Shown in pieces: positions 10,572 through 22,600 of a stretch of DNA of 64,000 nt (positions are counted from its first letter, which is position 1; each line of letters opens with the position of its first letter). This stretch comes from Dactylonectria macrodidyma (Eukaryota; Ascomycota; Sordariomycetes; Hypocreales; Nectriaceae). The notes under the pieces are model-generated. The model was not told the DNA's origin. It saw only the letters and a program-made list of their open reading frames with translations, and ran no database searches. Location: contig JAGMUV010000003.1 of NCBI GenBank assembly GCA_020744425.1, positions 372,001-436,000 on the forward strand, in the 5' to 3' direction. A program made the position numbers and the translations under genes.

Positions 10572-12520
10572 GGTGATGTAGACTTTTTTTTTTCCCACAT
10601 AGTGATTCTTGGCTGTATGAGAGGTGTATCCCGGTCGAGATTTATCAAACTTTCAAGCCTTACAACTGTACCTAGCATGGCCAGATGGCTGGATACGAAT
10701 ATGACAAGCTAACAACTTACGTAAATGAATTGGCCTATGATATTGTGATATGCAAGACGACTTTCCTTTTGGTGTTCATTATCATTCTTTACACAGAGGT
10801 GAGCTTTAAGCTATGTATTATATTCTTAATTATCTATTCATATTGGTATATAGCACCAAAACTCATGATGAACACGTTGTCAAATCTAGACAACTGGAAT
10901 AATTTAATCTAGCAGGCGATGGTTTCTCGCAAGAGAGAGCCGCGAAAAGGAAGCATAGCAGATAAAATAGCTGGTTCAGCCTTTGTTCCTCACGGAATTG
11001 TGTTTGAAGTTGATATGTGTCATCTATGCATTCGGACTTATTACTATATTGAAGTCGTATATTTCTCTAAAGCCTTCTACTGCTAGGTATATGACAAGGA
11101 GGATTTCTGAAGAGGTCTTAGCTACTAATATTTGTTTTATGCTAATCAAGTGATGGAATATGAACTTGAGATATGAAAATTAAAAAAGTATTACATTCAA
11201 TAAAAAAAATCCTAAAATATCAATCCTAATTGGTATTGTGGATGTATCGTATCGCTTCATTCATATTTAACCGCACTTAGCGATGACTACAAGCATCATA
11301 TCACTTTAAAAAAAATGAATAGGGAGGGGGTGGGTAGGAGGATATGACCTTTGATGGAGTGAACAACCGTATATTGGATGGGATCCTGCTTGAGGGATAT
11401 ACATTGCCTGAAAACGAAAGCAGTCGTACGTTGGACCAGAGAAACTGCTTAATGCCAGGCATAAGTTTCGACGTGCTATCCGACGTTTGTGACGTTTTGA
11501 TGATCATTTGAGTTCTAGTTGACTTTGGAAAGCCCACTTGATTGCTGTCTGCTTTTATCAAGGGTGTATTGCTAGCACGACTAGAAAGCTTACAAACAAC
11601 TTCACACCCACCACACAAGTACTCGACAGTCTCCTACAGCCAAATGTTTCGTCGCCTGTAAGTTGCTTTGACAGAACTGTATTGACAGCATCGGCGATCG
11701 AATTCTTCAGACTCGGGCTCGAGGGGCTAGTATTTGGCCAAAACTTTTCATCAAAGACCGGACTCACGAACTCCTATCTGTTGAAATCATGAATTAGTTT
11801 CATGACTTGGGATAACTACGGAAGCGGACACCAAGGTGTGCGAGTTGTGCGAGACTTACTTGTCGGTGTCAAATAGTGAGCCAATACCCAGCAGGTCGTT
11901 CTTTTGTCCCCTCTTCTTTTGTTCTTCGACGTAGATGAGAGTGCCCTGGAGGTGACCCGAGATCTTTGGAGCAGGTTCGTTGGTCTTGGATGATCGAGGT
12001 TTCGGAGAGTTGGCTCGAGCAGCGGTGCTCCAGCTATCGGGTTCATCTCTACACAACAATCGCATGAGTGACATGACTTATCTGAACACCGGGGCCCACG
12101 TGCGTGATAGGCATTAGAATGATTGAAGACGAGACGCCTCGGGATTTCGAGACGAGAAGGGTAAACTTAGTTTGAGAATGAAACACTGATTCAGAAATTG
12201 AGGGTTGAGCTAGCCTTGGATGACGATGATAAGAAGGATAGGCCAATGATGCCAGGAAGGTTCGGGTGAGTTTGAGGATCGTTCATGTATGGGAGCAGGT
12301 GCTGGGTGATGCCAGACGGGGTAAGGGATTTTATAAGAACGAAGAAGTCAAGCTTTGACAATGAAAGAGAACATAACCTATCCTAGATTACGTGGAACAT
12401 AAGCCAGATCACCCCGAATTTCGCCTGCCACTTTTGAAGGGGCAGATGAAGAACATGGCTGAAAAGGGCATCATGCATCGCGGCTACGCCTGACACCACC
12501 TGACGCTTGGCTTCTCACAT
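10572..12520. other. AT-rich stretch and weak minus-strand coding traces
   Basis: 10.68-11.3 kb is clearly AT-rich (long runs such as 11171-11220), unlike flanking DNA, and looks like RIP-affected or mobile-element residue. On the minus strand at 11558-11767, 11856-12046 and 12049-12246 there are short coding-looking pieces (for example IGSLFDTDK followed by a GTAAGT donor at ~11860 and SPVFDEKFWPNTS beyond), but I could not join them in frame. They may be remains of one small gene. No confident feature. Confidence 0.3.
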
Positions 12521-12521
12521 T

Positions 12522-13085
12522 CCTGATTGGCTAGTGACGTTTTGTCTGGAAGACCTGACTTGGGGCGACGACATGGGGATGACCATCTGGGTGTTCCAGA
12601 AGTCAAAGTATCTTGCTTTTTATCAATTAGACGATCTAGATTGAGCGTGAGACGGGCGTTGATGGTAGTAGGGCTGTGGCGATATTGAAGTATAGACCCT
12701 GATTCGCTAACGGCCCTTTGTCAGGCTTTTGTTTGGCTGGTGATGTTTTGTTGGACCCCGCTGTCGTGTCTCTCGGCACTCTGTATCTTCTTGCTCAAGT
12801 TTCAGACTCGAAATCTTACTGTACAGTGACCTGTTACGCTTTAAGGATGATGCTAAATCGAGGCTCTGATTCGCCAGTGCCATTGTTTAGGCTCTCTGTT
12901 TGGCTGGTGACGTTTTGTTTGACTCCACTATTACGCGTCTACCGTACCTCGCTCCTGAATCCCAATTGAGACACTCCTTGTCCTGCCTGAATGTGGCTTG
13001 ACGCATGGTCAGACATGGCGAAGCAAGGGCTTTGAGGCTGTGTAGTCGAATCGTGATTTGTCTGCGACGTTTTGTCCGACCCGCA
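12522..13085 (+). repeat. Degenerate tandem repeats, ~160-206 bp spacing, four copies
   Basis: A core like TTGGCTGGTGACGTTTTGTYTG recurs at ~12527, ~12732, ~12899 and ~13057. Copies two and three also share upstream sequence (GATTCGCYARYG..CC.TTGT) and are 167 bp apart. Differences are mostly transitions. Origin is unknown; a decayed satellite or nested fragments of a mobile element are both possible. Confidence 0.5.
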
Positions 13086-13466
13086 TGTGAGCCATTTTGG
13101 GCAAGATCTGCGACTGCCACAGTATCCAGCAAGTGTTGCGTGCGCTCAGCCCTTGGCTCAGCACTGACTTGTACAATTACTTATTTCACAGCACATGAGG
13201 TGCTGCACACCGATGTACTCTACATCAGGCTACGAGTTAGTTCGCAAACCAAAATGCAATTGGGCAACCGATGAGGCAACTGGTGCTGGTGTGTCGGCCA
13301 GTCATTAAAACCCGACCCTGGCCAGGCTCCTATCCTCATCCATCTCACCTCTTCGTTATTCTTTCCAATTCTCAAACAATCTTATATCCGCAATCTCCTC
13401 TCAACCGTCTTTCTCTGCCTGGTTCCAACACTCACTGGGTACTTGCTTCCACATCACCAATGCATC

Positions 13467-16124
13467 ATGGATCGCGTCCCAGAAAAGCTGCTTCCCAAAT
13501 CAGACCGGGAAAAGTTTCTCCATGTTCCCTACAAAGACCGGTGGAATCACCTGAAGCCGGTCATTGTGAGTCTCTATATGGGAACCTATCCTGGAGCATT
13601 AAAGTCAGCAACCCTAGACCAGGTGGTCCAGTTCATGAGAACGCACTACTCCTTCCATGCAGCGTATGTATTTTCAGCCTACTATCTCATGAAACATATC
13701 CAGTCGCTAGCAGGCTGTTCAATTTTCTGATACATGTTCTCTCTTTCAGGCAGTCTGAGTACCCGCCACGATTTCGAGCGTGGAGAGTCAGCAAGCGAAT
13801 TGTTAGAACCGAGAAGGAAGGTATCGTGACAACCCTTGGGAAACGAAAGCAGCCAGGCACAAGCACATCCCAGATTACTGTGCGACACGGGGATATGGAG
13901 CTGGCAGTTGATGCAAAAAAGTTGAAGAGGTACTTGAAGGGGAAGAGGCCCTCCGTCGAAGCTATCATGCCGGGATTGTACGTCCTAACTCCAGTGTCTG
14001 AGCTAAACACAGGTGTGAGTAGCTAACCCCATGAAAAAGTTTTTCGTCGTGGAGTCTCCCATACAAAGCCTTTATTTCATCCCTCTCCAAACCTCCCGAT
14101 CATGCTTCCCCTTTCGGTCACCTCGAATCAACTCCAGCATACTTGAACATCAGAGCCCTGACGCCGGGTAGAGCATTTGACTCGCCTTCGCCAACCATGA
14201 AACTGGTCTATCAAAATGAAAAGCAAGACCTTGCGAGTTTGTTCCTCCAAGGAAGACTAATGGATTTTGTCAAAAACATAAACCCAAATGACCGTAGGTA
14301 TGTCACCGCGAAACCTTGCACTATCCATTTAAGTTCCCTTCTCACCACAATCTATTGATAAAGAACTTGAAGGCTGACCACTGTAGAACTTCTATCAACT
14401 ACTTTCATGACTTCTATTTGCATAGTTTTCTTATGGCAAAAGAATGGGGCCTGGAACCATTGTCTACGGACTTTTCTTCAGATCCTTCGACATCTGATCG
14501 TTCCAGTGAAATAGATCTCTCTGTTCCACCTACACAACTGTGTAAATGGTCCGTACATGAGGAGTCTGACACTGATGGAGACATTGAAGAAGACTCACCA
14601 AGAAGCTCATTTGTGGATTCATTACACAACTCCATCACCTCAAACAGCTTTACCAACACGCCAACAGATGACTTGCCACTAGCGCAAGAAATTGTTGTGC
14701 AGACATTAGAAGCCGAACCTAAAACTCTGGAGTTGGATGCCTGGAAGCTTGCAATCATGGCTGCAAACGCCGAGCTATTGGAAGATCTCTTCAAGAGAAA
14801 CAATCACTGTCTCCCAAAGGGATTCGAAAACTTCCACCCTTTCCATTTTGCAGCAGCATTCATAGACGGAGGCAACAAATGCTGTGAGGTCATCACCTCA
14901 CTACATTTGATTCTTGAACCGACGTACGCGTTTCATCACAATGAGGACGATCTCGGGCACACAATACTAGATGCCTTCATAGTATCAATTCTCCGATCTC
15001 ACACGAGTCTGAAACCAGAGTTTGTGAGCCATGGCTTCCACTCTTCTAACCGATTTCCTGGAGAGGAGAAGGACATCTGTGGTAGATGGGACGCAGACAC
15101 TCCGCAGGTTCGAGAGCTATTTAAGGAGGGATACCACCGGATTCCTACCAAATGGAAGCATGCCTTCTGTCATACGGCGGTGCAAGCGATTTGCCACAGT
15201 ATCATCACCATTTTCGCATCACCATCATCTCCAAATATCAATGCCTTGAGTGGACTGTTCTTGCGTCGCTGCACGGAATGTGGAATGGAACTCAAGCTTG
15301 GGCCGTTACATGTCATCGCCATGACAGCATTTTACCTGGCGGAATCAGGAATGCGAGGCGAGACATTATTTGGAGCGTTAGCTGTGATGACATGTCTCCT
15401 CACTCTCGGAGCTGATGAGTCTCTGAAAGTGAATGTTTCCGTCGATAAGATCCTGGGAGCTGAAGTGTCTGGGGAATGCCATCACCCATCTGTATCTGCC
15501 CTCGAGCTGATGCAGGCCATTCCGAACAATATATTTGAAGGTTGGACTGAGGATTGCCAGACCGGCTGGGTTTGTCTGCTTCAGACACTGGTCCGAGTTG
15601 AAGCAGAGAAAGATTGGAGACCACCAGGTAATACGGACGAAAGTCTGGGTAGTGATGCCAGTGGAGACTGGGACCAAGCCTTAGAGCCAAGCGCAAACGA
15701 GGTCATGGGCAGCCAGGATGACTCATCCGAGACGAGTCTATGCATTATTGGCTGCCACGACGAGTTGATGAAGTTGCCATGTAGAGGTCCAGCGATAGGC
15801 CTTATCTGGGCCACCATCCAGGGCGAGTTGCTTACTTATCGTAGGGTGTGGGAAGAGGACGCTTGGATCTCAATCAACTTCTCGATGAAAGCATTGCGAA
15901 CTTGGTTAGAAGGAGACTCGCCAACTTTTCTTACTCCATTAGTGCAGGATCCGATGCTGCAGGATCACTCGCGTTGTGGGTGGTTCTATGATGACGGATT
16001 ACCCTTCTTCTGCGCCGTCGCGGGGGATATTTGTGTGAGAAACTTCACAAATATGCCTATCTCCTCTGATAGGATGTCGTTCATAATCCATTATGATCCG
16101 CTGAAACGTTTGGGTATGCGCTAA
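13467..16124 (+). CDS. Clr5-domain protein, 806 aa, four exons
   Basis: Model: join(13467..13663,13750..13977,14040..14297,14387..16124), 2421 nt. The Clr5 domain (~residues 27-80) is visible: RWNHLKPVIVSLY, then LDQVVQFMRTHYSFHAA, and after intron 1 PPRFRAWRVSK. Introns 2 and 3 carry CTAAC/CTGAC branch sites; intron 2 ends in AAG. After the domain come a basic linker and a segment WSLPYKAFISSL..FLQGRLMDFVKN..NDRR that often follows Clr5 in filamentous ascomycetes, then a long acidic and alpha-helical region. Clr5 is named after a fission-yeast silencing factor and may bind nucleic acid; the C-terminal function is unknown. The start ATG was chosen because it precedes the domain directly. Confidence 0.72.
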
Positions 16125-17101
16125 GCTGTGGGAAATTCGGTTGCTTCAAGAGAAGAAGTAGTTTTTCTGATTCAAAGACCCTCTGTTTCTACTGGTAGTA
16201 AAACTTTGACATTATGTAGAGACGAGGTGGCTTCTCAGAGGCTATCGTCGAAATCTCTTTTCCATGTTGGTCCACGAAAGCTGGATGGAGCTGAGACTAA
16301 GCACAGTCCCAATCGTGCGCACACCAAACTCAGGGACAGTGTGAGGAGTGCCAAGTCCCTTTTCCCTGTGTTCGTCGCGGTGTAATGTCTGAAAATGCGA
16401 ATCAGATCATGGCTGTAGATTTCCAAGCAACGCAGCTGTTTACCTTACAGCAGGGCGGTGAGTGTTGGTGTTGGTGGCGGTGAGGGATGGGACGGATGTT
16501 GAGTGGTGTTGTTGGGATGGTGGCATCAAAGCATTAACAAAATAATGTGCATGGAGGCTTCAAGAGCCAGAAAACATTAGTTCATTCCCCGGACCCCAAG
16601 TCCTTAAATGCGAACTAAGTTCCAGCCCATCATCAAAACATCATGCATTGCACGGCCACGTCGGGGTCTTCAAAGTCCCCGAAACCGGAAGCGAAAGCGA
16701 CAGCTCTCCACTTAACATGGCGTTCCCTTGCAAGGCTAGGATAGCATCGCCTGTAGCTTTACTTTATGCACCGGAACTCACCGAGCCGGTTAGAGATGTG
16801 CATTTAGACATTGAAATAGACTCTGCCACAGGGATTAGTATGGCATGTTTTCCAAGCGGCCGGGATTTGATTGAGTTTGTGGCTGCGCGCGCTCGGATTC
16901 TGCTGATGCCCGAGGAGCAATATCGTCAAACGGCGGCTTCACAGCCCCCTTCTCCAAGCGATGAATTGTGTATATAAGGGATGAAGAGACGCCCCGAAGA
17001 TCTATTTCTCTTTCTGTATCCAACATCATCTCAACACAAACAAGCATCTTCAACCACATCACATCACCTCGTCCTCGACCACCACATCAACACCAGCAAC
17101 C
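16125..17101 (+). other. Intergenic with promoter of the 17.1 kb gene
   Basis: No gene is supported. The ORF at 16648-16977 has no motif and ends inside the promoter of the next gene. A TATATAA box and a pyrimidine/CA-rich leader (17040-17101) precede the next ATG. Confidence 0.45.
16971..16977 (+). promoter_or_regulatory. TATA box (TATATAA) of the 17.1 kb gene
   Basis: TATATAA followed by GGG lies ~125 bp before the ATG at 17102. The leader ends CAACCATGCC, a good fungal start context. Strong TATA and CA-rich leader suggest a well-expressed gene (inference). Confidence 0.5.
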
Positions 17102-17808
17102 ATGCCTTTCTTCACCATCATCGTCCCCAACATTCCCGCCGACAAGCAGGAGACGTTCCTTGCCGCCTGGCCAACGCTCGCTGCCGACCTCAAGGCCCAG
17201 CCTGGAGTTGCCGGAGTCTCGGCTGGACCGGTTGTTGCCGAGGACGGAGCGCCGGTGACTGAATTCAAGTTCATCCAGTGCATTGGTAGGTTCACCGACT
17301 CCTGTGGAATCTCGGTGACTAATTTCACAACAGCATTCAAAACCGCGGAGGATTTGGAGACGTTCTCTACTTCTGAGTGGTCTCAGCAGCACAAGGCCCG
17401 CTACGAGGAGCGAGCTGGAGGCGAGCCTGTCGTCGGCCGCTTCGAAGTCGAGGACTTCCCCACAGATGCCTCCCCCAAGGCATACACACAGTTCTCCACT
17501 GTCGTTCTCAGTGACGATGGTCAGCACGTCCAAGTGAGATCAGCCTGGTCTGATCTGGTCACTACCCTTGGAAAGGAGACCTGGGGTGGTCGGAGCGTTG
17601 GAGATGGCCCTAAGGTCGGCCTGGGCTTGATTGGATGGGATAGCCTTGAGGTAAGTCCTCTTAAACGACACTCACCATGGTCTCTTATACTAACAAATCG
17701 CCTTTATAGGAAGCTGCAGCGGCTTATCGAAAGCCCGAGGCTGCTCACGCTCTCGCTACGTACCGAAGCCTTGGACACACCAAGAACACCATTGTGAAGA
17801 TGCAGTAG
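17102..17808 (+). CDS. Small alpha/beta-barrel-like protein (ABM/EthD type suspected), 199 aa
   Basis: Model: join(17102..17285,17334..17650,17710..17808), 600 nt. Intron 1 (48 bp) has GTAGGT, GACTAAT and ACAG; intron 2 (59 bp) starts GTAAGT and ends ATAG. The protein begins MPFFTIIVPNIPADKQETFL and shows two similar halves: FIQCIAFKTAEDLETFSTSEW near 60-80, and a later WDSLEEAAAAYRKPEAAHAL segment. This alternation of a beta strand, a helix and a 'W.s.e.....y..' phrase resembles tandem antibiotic-monooxygenase-type or stress-response dimeric alpha/beta barrels. No signal peptide or catalytic motif is visible. Fold assignment is tentative; the gene structure is well supported. Confidence 0.65.
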
Positions 17809-19067
17809 TCTGCCACTCGACTGAAGTCACTAATTGGAAGGGATTTATTTTCAGATAAGGCAATGTTCGGGACTACTTTACAATAGATATCTTGGCTAGC
17901 ACGACATAGGTCATTGAATCGATGTGTTCGGCGAAACATCCAGATTTTCTAGACGGAGTGTGAATCTCATCGAGCGTGCTTTTACCGATCTTCCCCGCCT
18001 GGTAATTGTCAGCTGTCGGCTCAGACCTGGAATAGGTAGGTTCTAATATCGCAGTGATTGTCTCTGGACACACAGTTGAAAATGGGGCCGCCTTCGTCAT
18101 CATCAATTCGGTCATCATCCCTGCAAATGGAAACGGCTCCGTGGCTACATCCATGATCCATGGACATGGATGAGCTTGAAAGTGTCACCGCACTATAAAA
18201 CGGGAGGGACGGCAATTGAGAGCACGAGCAACGTGTTTGTCCAACGTGGCACAGAGGAACACCCGAGATCACTATGTCCAAAACCTCAGTGATACTTTGG
18301 AAGGTATGCCGTTCTGAAATCGGCAATTTGATCCTTTGTATGCAGAAAGCATACAGGACAGGGGTAAGCGAAATGCCGCTCCCGGCGTGGTTGACGTTGC
18401 ATCTGAACGGTTCCCACGACATGCGCGGCGGGATGCCGGCCGGATAGCAATAAGTGCTTGTGAAGGAAGCGACATCGTCAAACTGAACACGATGAACGGG
18501 AGGTATTGCGCTCGCGGAGACACGGGATCGGACCAGAGGTACCAAATTCGGCTGGGCATTTTCGTATCCTCTTTCCACAGAAGCAAGCTCCCACCTACCC
18601 AGGACAATCAAGTATCGGCAAAAGGCAACGAGAACGGAATTTGTATCTGTACCACAATCTTGGAAGCTCTCAGCGAAACACAACCACGGAAAATGAGCAG
18701 CACACAGTTACGAAGACGGGAATGCTCGTTGGGATTTGCCGCGTTTTCATATTCCATCCGGTCTTTATCTTGAAGCTTCCACTTCACGTCAGTCCTGTTC
18801 CACCCGAAACCATTTATTTCTTACGGGAGGAACCAATCTGATGTTTCAGAACTATCAAGGCGGTAATACGCCGTCAAACTTGCAATGTCTGGCTTGTGCC
18901 TTCTTCCTCAAAGTCTCACTACAAGTCATCTCCGCGCAGCCTGATCACACCGTTACTCCCAAGAGTAATGAATCATCACGATAATTCGCGATTGCATTAG
19001 CCATATCAGCTGTTCTGGGTAGTTTGCTGCTTCAGTCATCCGCATTTCTTCTCTAAACTGGTATAAA
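17809..19067. other. Intergenic; start of gene-poor tract
   Basis: No gene is supported. A 220-codon minus ORF at 18021-18683 is open but has a Ser/Cys-rich composition and no motif, with a competing plus-strand ORF at 18336-18773. I see no repeat, RNA or mobile-element ends. Confidence 0.4.
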
Positions 19068-19480
19068 ATGTCAACTCGTCCCCTTCCTCAGCACATGAAG
19101 AACCATAGCGGTCATTCTCAATTGCGGTTGCCGAGCAATCCGCATTTCTTCCCTGCATTTTTTTTTAAATGTATTATAGCATTGTCTTCCTTTGACTCCT
19201 GCAAGCCAGCTTGTACTGCGCATCGGGAATTTGATGATCCCGCCGACCCTCGTCTGGCGCGATTGAGTTACGAGCCCTGTCGTCAAGTACGTGTCAATCT
19301 TACCACTATTCTCAGCATGTGATACTGACTCATAGGCAGAAATCAACTCGGGGACTACTTTAGGCCTTTACCAGGCTCAGAAGTCTCAACGGGTACTTGA
19401 TCAGTTTTCTCCTCGTTTGATCTTGCTGATCAGTTTCCCTAGCCTTCGAAGGAGCAGTACTTCTGTGCCGTGCTGACTTG
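19068..19480 (+). pseudogene. Possible decayed two-exon coding segment
   Basis: The frame from 19068 runs through EFDDPADPRLARLSYEPCRQ to a GTACGT donor near 19288. A branch-like ACTGAC and an ATAG acceptor follow at ~19326-19336, after which the frame continues in phase (AEINSGTTLGLYQAQKS) to a stop near 19473. The splice pattern and natural residue mix suggest it was once coding. No family is recognised. Confidence 0.25.
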
Positions 19481-20760
19481 TCACATGACATCCGTACGCT
19501 GGACAGTCTCCTCACCGATTCACCTTGACTACCGCCGACCATCTTGACGGCGTTGATGACTTTTGGCGTAGAGCCATACTTACATATTTCTTTGCGACGC
19601 TTGCGTACGTACACCCTTCTCTTAGTGACAGCTTCTCATCGTTCGCCCTAGCTAGATGGAAATACTCTAACACTTGGCAGTCATGATTCAGCTTGCGTAG
19701 TCAGAAAATAAATTTCCTCAAAGGTACTGACACCCGGCCATGACCTTTTGTTACTACTAAAGCTGACCCATTGTTCCCCAAGCGCGTGTGAGAATCGAGC
19801 ATCACGTCTGTGGCCACATGGCTCTCTATCACCAGGGGAAATCTTACATAAACTGAGATTGCATTTTGCAACGAGCCTGGCGTGGAACCCGTCACCGCTT
19901 TCTAAGGATTTGTCGATTATTCAACAATGACCGCCCCCTGAACGACATCATTTCCTCCACTCGGCGAGTTATATATATCGGGCCTGGACGAAGAATACTT
20001 CCCGCTTGCTTCAGTTCGTCCACGTTTGACGACCTGGGTCCCGTCTACAACGTTAGCCGCGTTTGGGGTAGCTATCCGGGCATGCCAAATGCCACGACTC
20101 GGCCAGGTGACCAATGTGGTGCGGACTCGTCTTGGTGTGGACAGATCTTTTTCGGTTAACACTCCCTTGCCTCGGGCGTATGTGAGTCTCTCGACCTTTC
20201 TACTAGTCGATACCTATATGGCTCCCGGGCGGAGTGTGTCGAGAAAAGGAAAGTTTGTGGAGAGGTTTGCATACATGTGAGGCCAATTCCTCCAGCAACT
20301 CAATAGTAGCCCCATCGATCGAAAGGGAGTGTCTGACCACTCTTCTCGACACTAAAGATGAAGGCACTTAGCTTCTTAACCATGTGCAGATCCTACGCTT
20401 CTTGCGACTCTTTTCTCGCACTCTCCAATGCCTTTTTCTCAACATCTCTACGGTCGACCTCTAACGGAACACGGGACCTCCCCGCGTCGCGAAATACGGC
20501 CCCGTCGATGATGGCACGGAGAAAGCATTTTTCGTATACATACCCCAGGAAGGGACTTAAAACGTTGCGGTGATGATGGTCTTTGATCTCGCCAATATCC
20601 CGATATATTATCTCCTTCAAGAACAGCCTGCTGCCTTCCAATATCGGACTTACTGGAACCGATATGACGGAGGCGATCCCTTGGTTCTCAATCCCTCTAG
20701 AAACAGGACTATCCTTTAGCTCCATCAAGGGGTCAATCTAGGTTTTCAGTGGCCAAACTG
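19481..20760. other. Gene-poor tract, no feature supported
   Basis: Only short overlapping ORFs on both strands. A TATATAT island is at 19971-19978. Nothing recognised. Confidence 0.4.
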
Positions 20761-22600
20761 CATTGTTACGCACGGAAACTGTGCAGACGCCAGATTTTCA
20801 CGACACATTTGAGGACGGGTACTTCTTCAACCAGGCTGGACCGTTCAGATCTGGCGACGACATGTCTCTACCGCATTCGGACGCCTTGCAACATCAACAA
20901 TCATCTCTTCCTGATTTTATGATGGGAAAACATTCGATTTATATCTGGCTTCAACGTCCGTGGCTTATTCGATACCATTTTCGATAAATCTGAAGCCAGT
21001 TCAGTAAAAATCGTCTACTCGGTTTTATCGTACGTACCTACTCAGCTATACTTTCCCATCTCGTAAACATCTTACCACAGCTACTAACTCCGGACGCAGT
21101 CTCACACTCTCACTAGCTTAGTCAGAGGCCTGGAACACACCGTATTGATCAAATATTTCTAAGTTACCTCGCTACGACCCGGCGATGACGAAAGCGTCCC
21201 CGAAGACGACGAAGTGGGCGACGAATACAACGAGGCCATCAATAATGACAACGCTTCAAAAGACGAAGGAGAAGTCACGGACACGGGGGATACCGAGGGT
21301 CCAGGCCCACTCGACGGCATCGTCTTCGACGGTAACGATGATGACGTTAAGGACGACGAATATGGCATCCCTAATCAGTACAACAAGTCCAACTTTCTAA
21401 ATCCCACAAGAGGTATCGGGGGAGCATCCCACTGGAAGTAGGAGCAAGAATTTCGCAACATATACGCCGATATGACCGGCGAAACCATGATCAAGAACAA
21501 CATCGCGCTCAGCGATTTGCGCACCTCTAGCAAAGGGGAGACACCACCAAGGACTAGGACCATACAAGGCTATCTTCTTCCTGCACGTATCTGACGCCGA
21601 CGTTTCAGCCCCATGGAAGCCATCGCCGGATTGTTTACATCACTCGAACGGTCGATGGAGCAATTCAACTCTGGCGAGCCAGTATGTTGCTCCGAATGCT
21701 CTTCGAGGATGTTTGGACGAAAGAGATATCCAAAAGTGGCATTGCGAATGGGAGCAGCATCGCCCTCAAGGCACAGGGTGTCAGCCCCAAGCCCGATCCT
21801 CAGACTTCATATCAGCAATGGCAGAATCAGCCCAACCGCCCACACGTGATAGTGGGGTACAAGCGACCCTCACGTTCGGTTACACACTACGGGCTCGGAA
21901 TCTAGGTGTTCTTCTCAGCCTTGAGTCATTTCCCGACCTCAAAAGAACCCGTTCCTTGCGAGAACTTTCCAGGGCCGACGGTCTCCCCGAATGTGTGTAA
22001 AATTGAACATATGAACTCCACGACACAGGCACACGACCCAAGAAACTCGCAGATTTTGAACCCGGAATATCCTTCCTTCTTTAGAAATGCCGCCAAATAC
22101 CATAGCACACTCAGGGAGATGAACCGGCCATCTAATTCAGAGTTGGACTCTGACGAATCCGAACTGGCCATTGGACTTTGCCAGGTTACAAAATTCATCA
22201 GTAACTCTACGAACGGCGGATTAACATATGGATACTATCAGACCAGAAATGATGAAGATATGCCCGCACCCGCTTCCAGAATGGGTTGGGCCCGATGGGA
22301 CCCAGCCCAGTCCCCAGTCACTATCCGAGCCTCGGTGGCACCCATACATCAAAACTTATTTTTGCGCAAGTATCAGAAGAAATGCAAAGTCGATTTTGCA
22401 TTCCGCAATCACTTTGGACCACAAGATTACCGTCCAGGGGTTGCAGCACCCACAGCATCCAGACGTCCTAAGTCGAATCTATACCAGAGGTCCTCTCAGT
22501 CTGGGACCAGAGCACAATATCTCTATTGTGTCCTCCAAAATTGGGTTCGTGACAGGATTGGGACGCTGACCCTGGAGTGCTAGGGAGGATGGCGATGGGC
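20760..22600 (+). pseudogene. Decayed coding region with acidic segment and preserved intron
   Basis: Coding-like pieces in shifting plus-strand frames: FISGFNVRGLFDTIFDKSEA (~20937-21000) leads to a GTACGT donor near 21030 with a CTACTAAC branch and GCAG acceptor near 21100, after which the frame continues (HTLTSLVRGLEHTV). From ~21180 to 21440 a strongly acidic segment (DDESVPEDDEVGDEYNEA) ends at a stop, then EFRNIYADMTGETMIKNN and MEAIAGLFTSLERSMEQF follow with another stop and a frameshift. At ~21900-22580 further ORFs overlap. This looks like one or two broken genes; I do not recognise the family. Confidence 0.35.

Noticed and set aside
10685..11300. AT-rich ORF 10685-10912 as a mitochondrial-like insertion
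   Set aside because: The ORF is short, hydrophobic only because of AT-rich codons, and has no similarity I can recognise to a mitochondrial gene.
18021..18683. 220-codon open frame on the minus strand
   Set aside because: Ser/Cys-rich composition, no motif, no splice partners, and a competing plus-strand ORF. At this GC content an ORF of this size can occur by chance in 64 kb.
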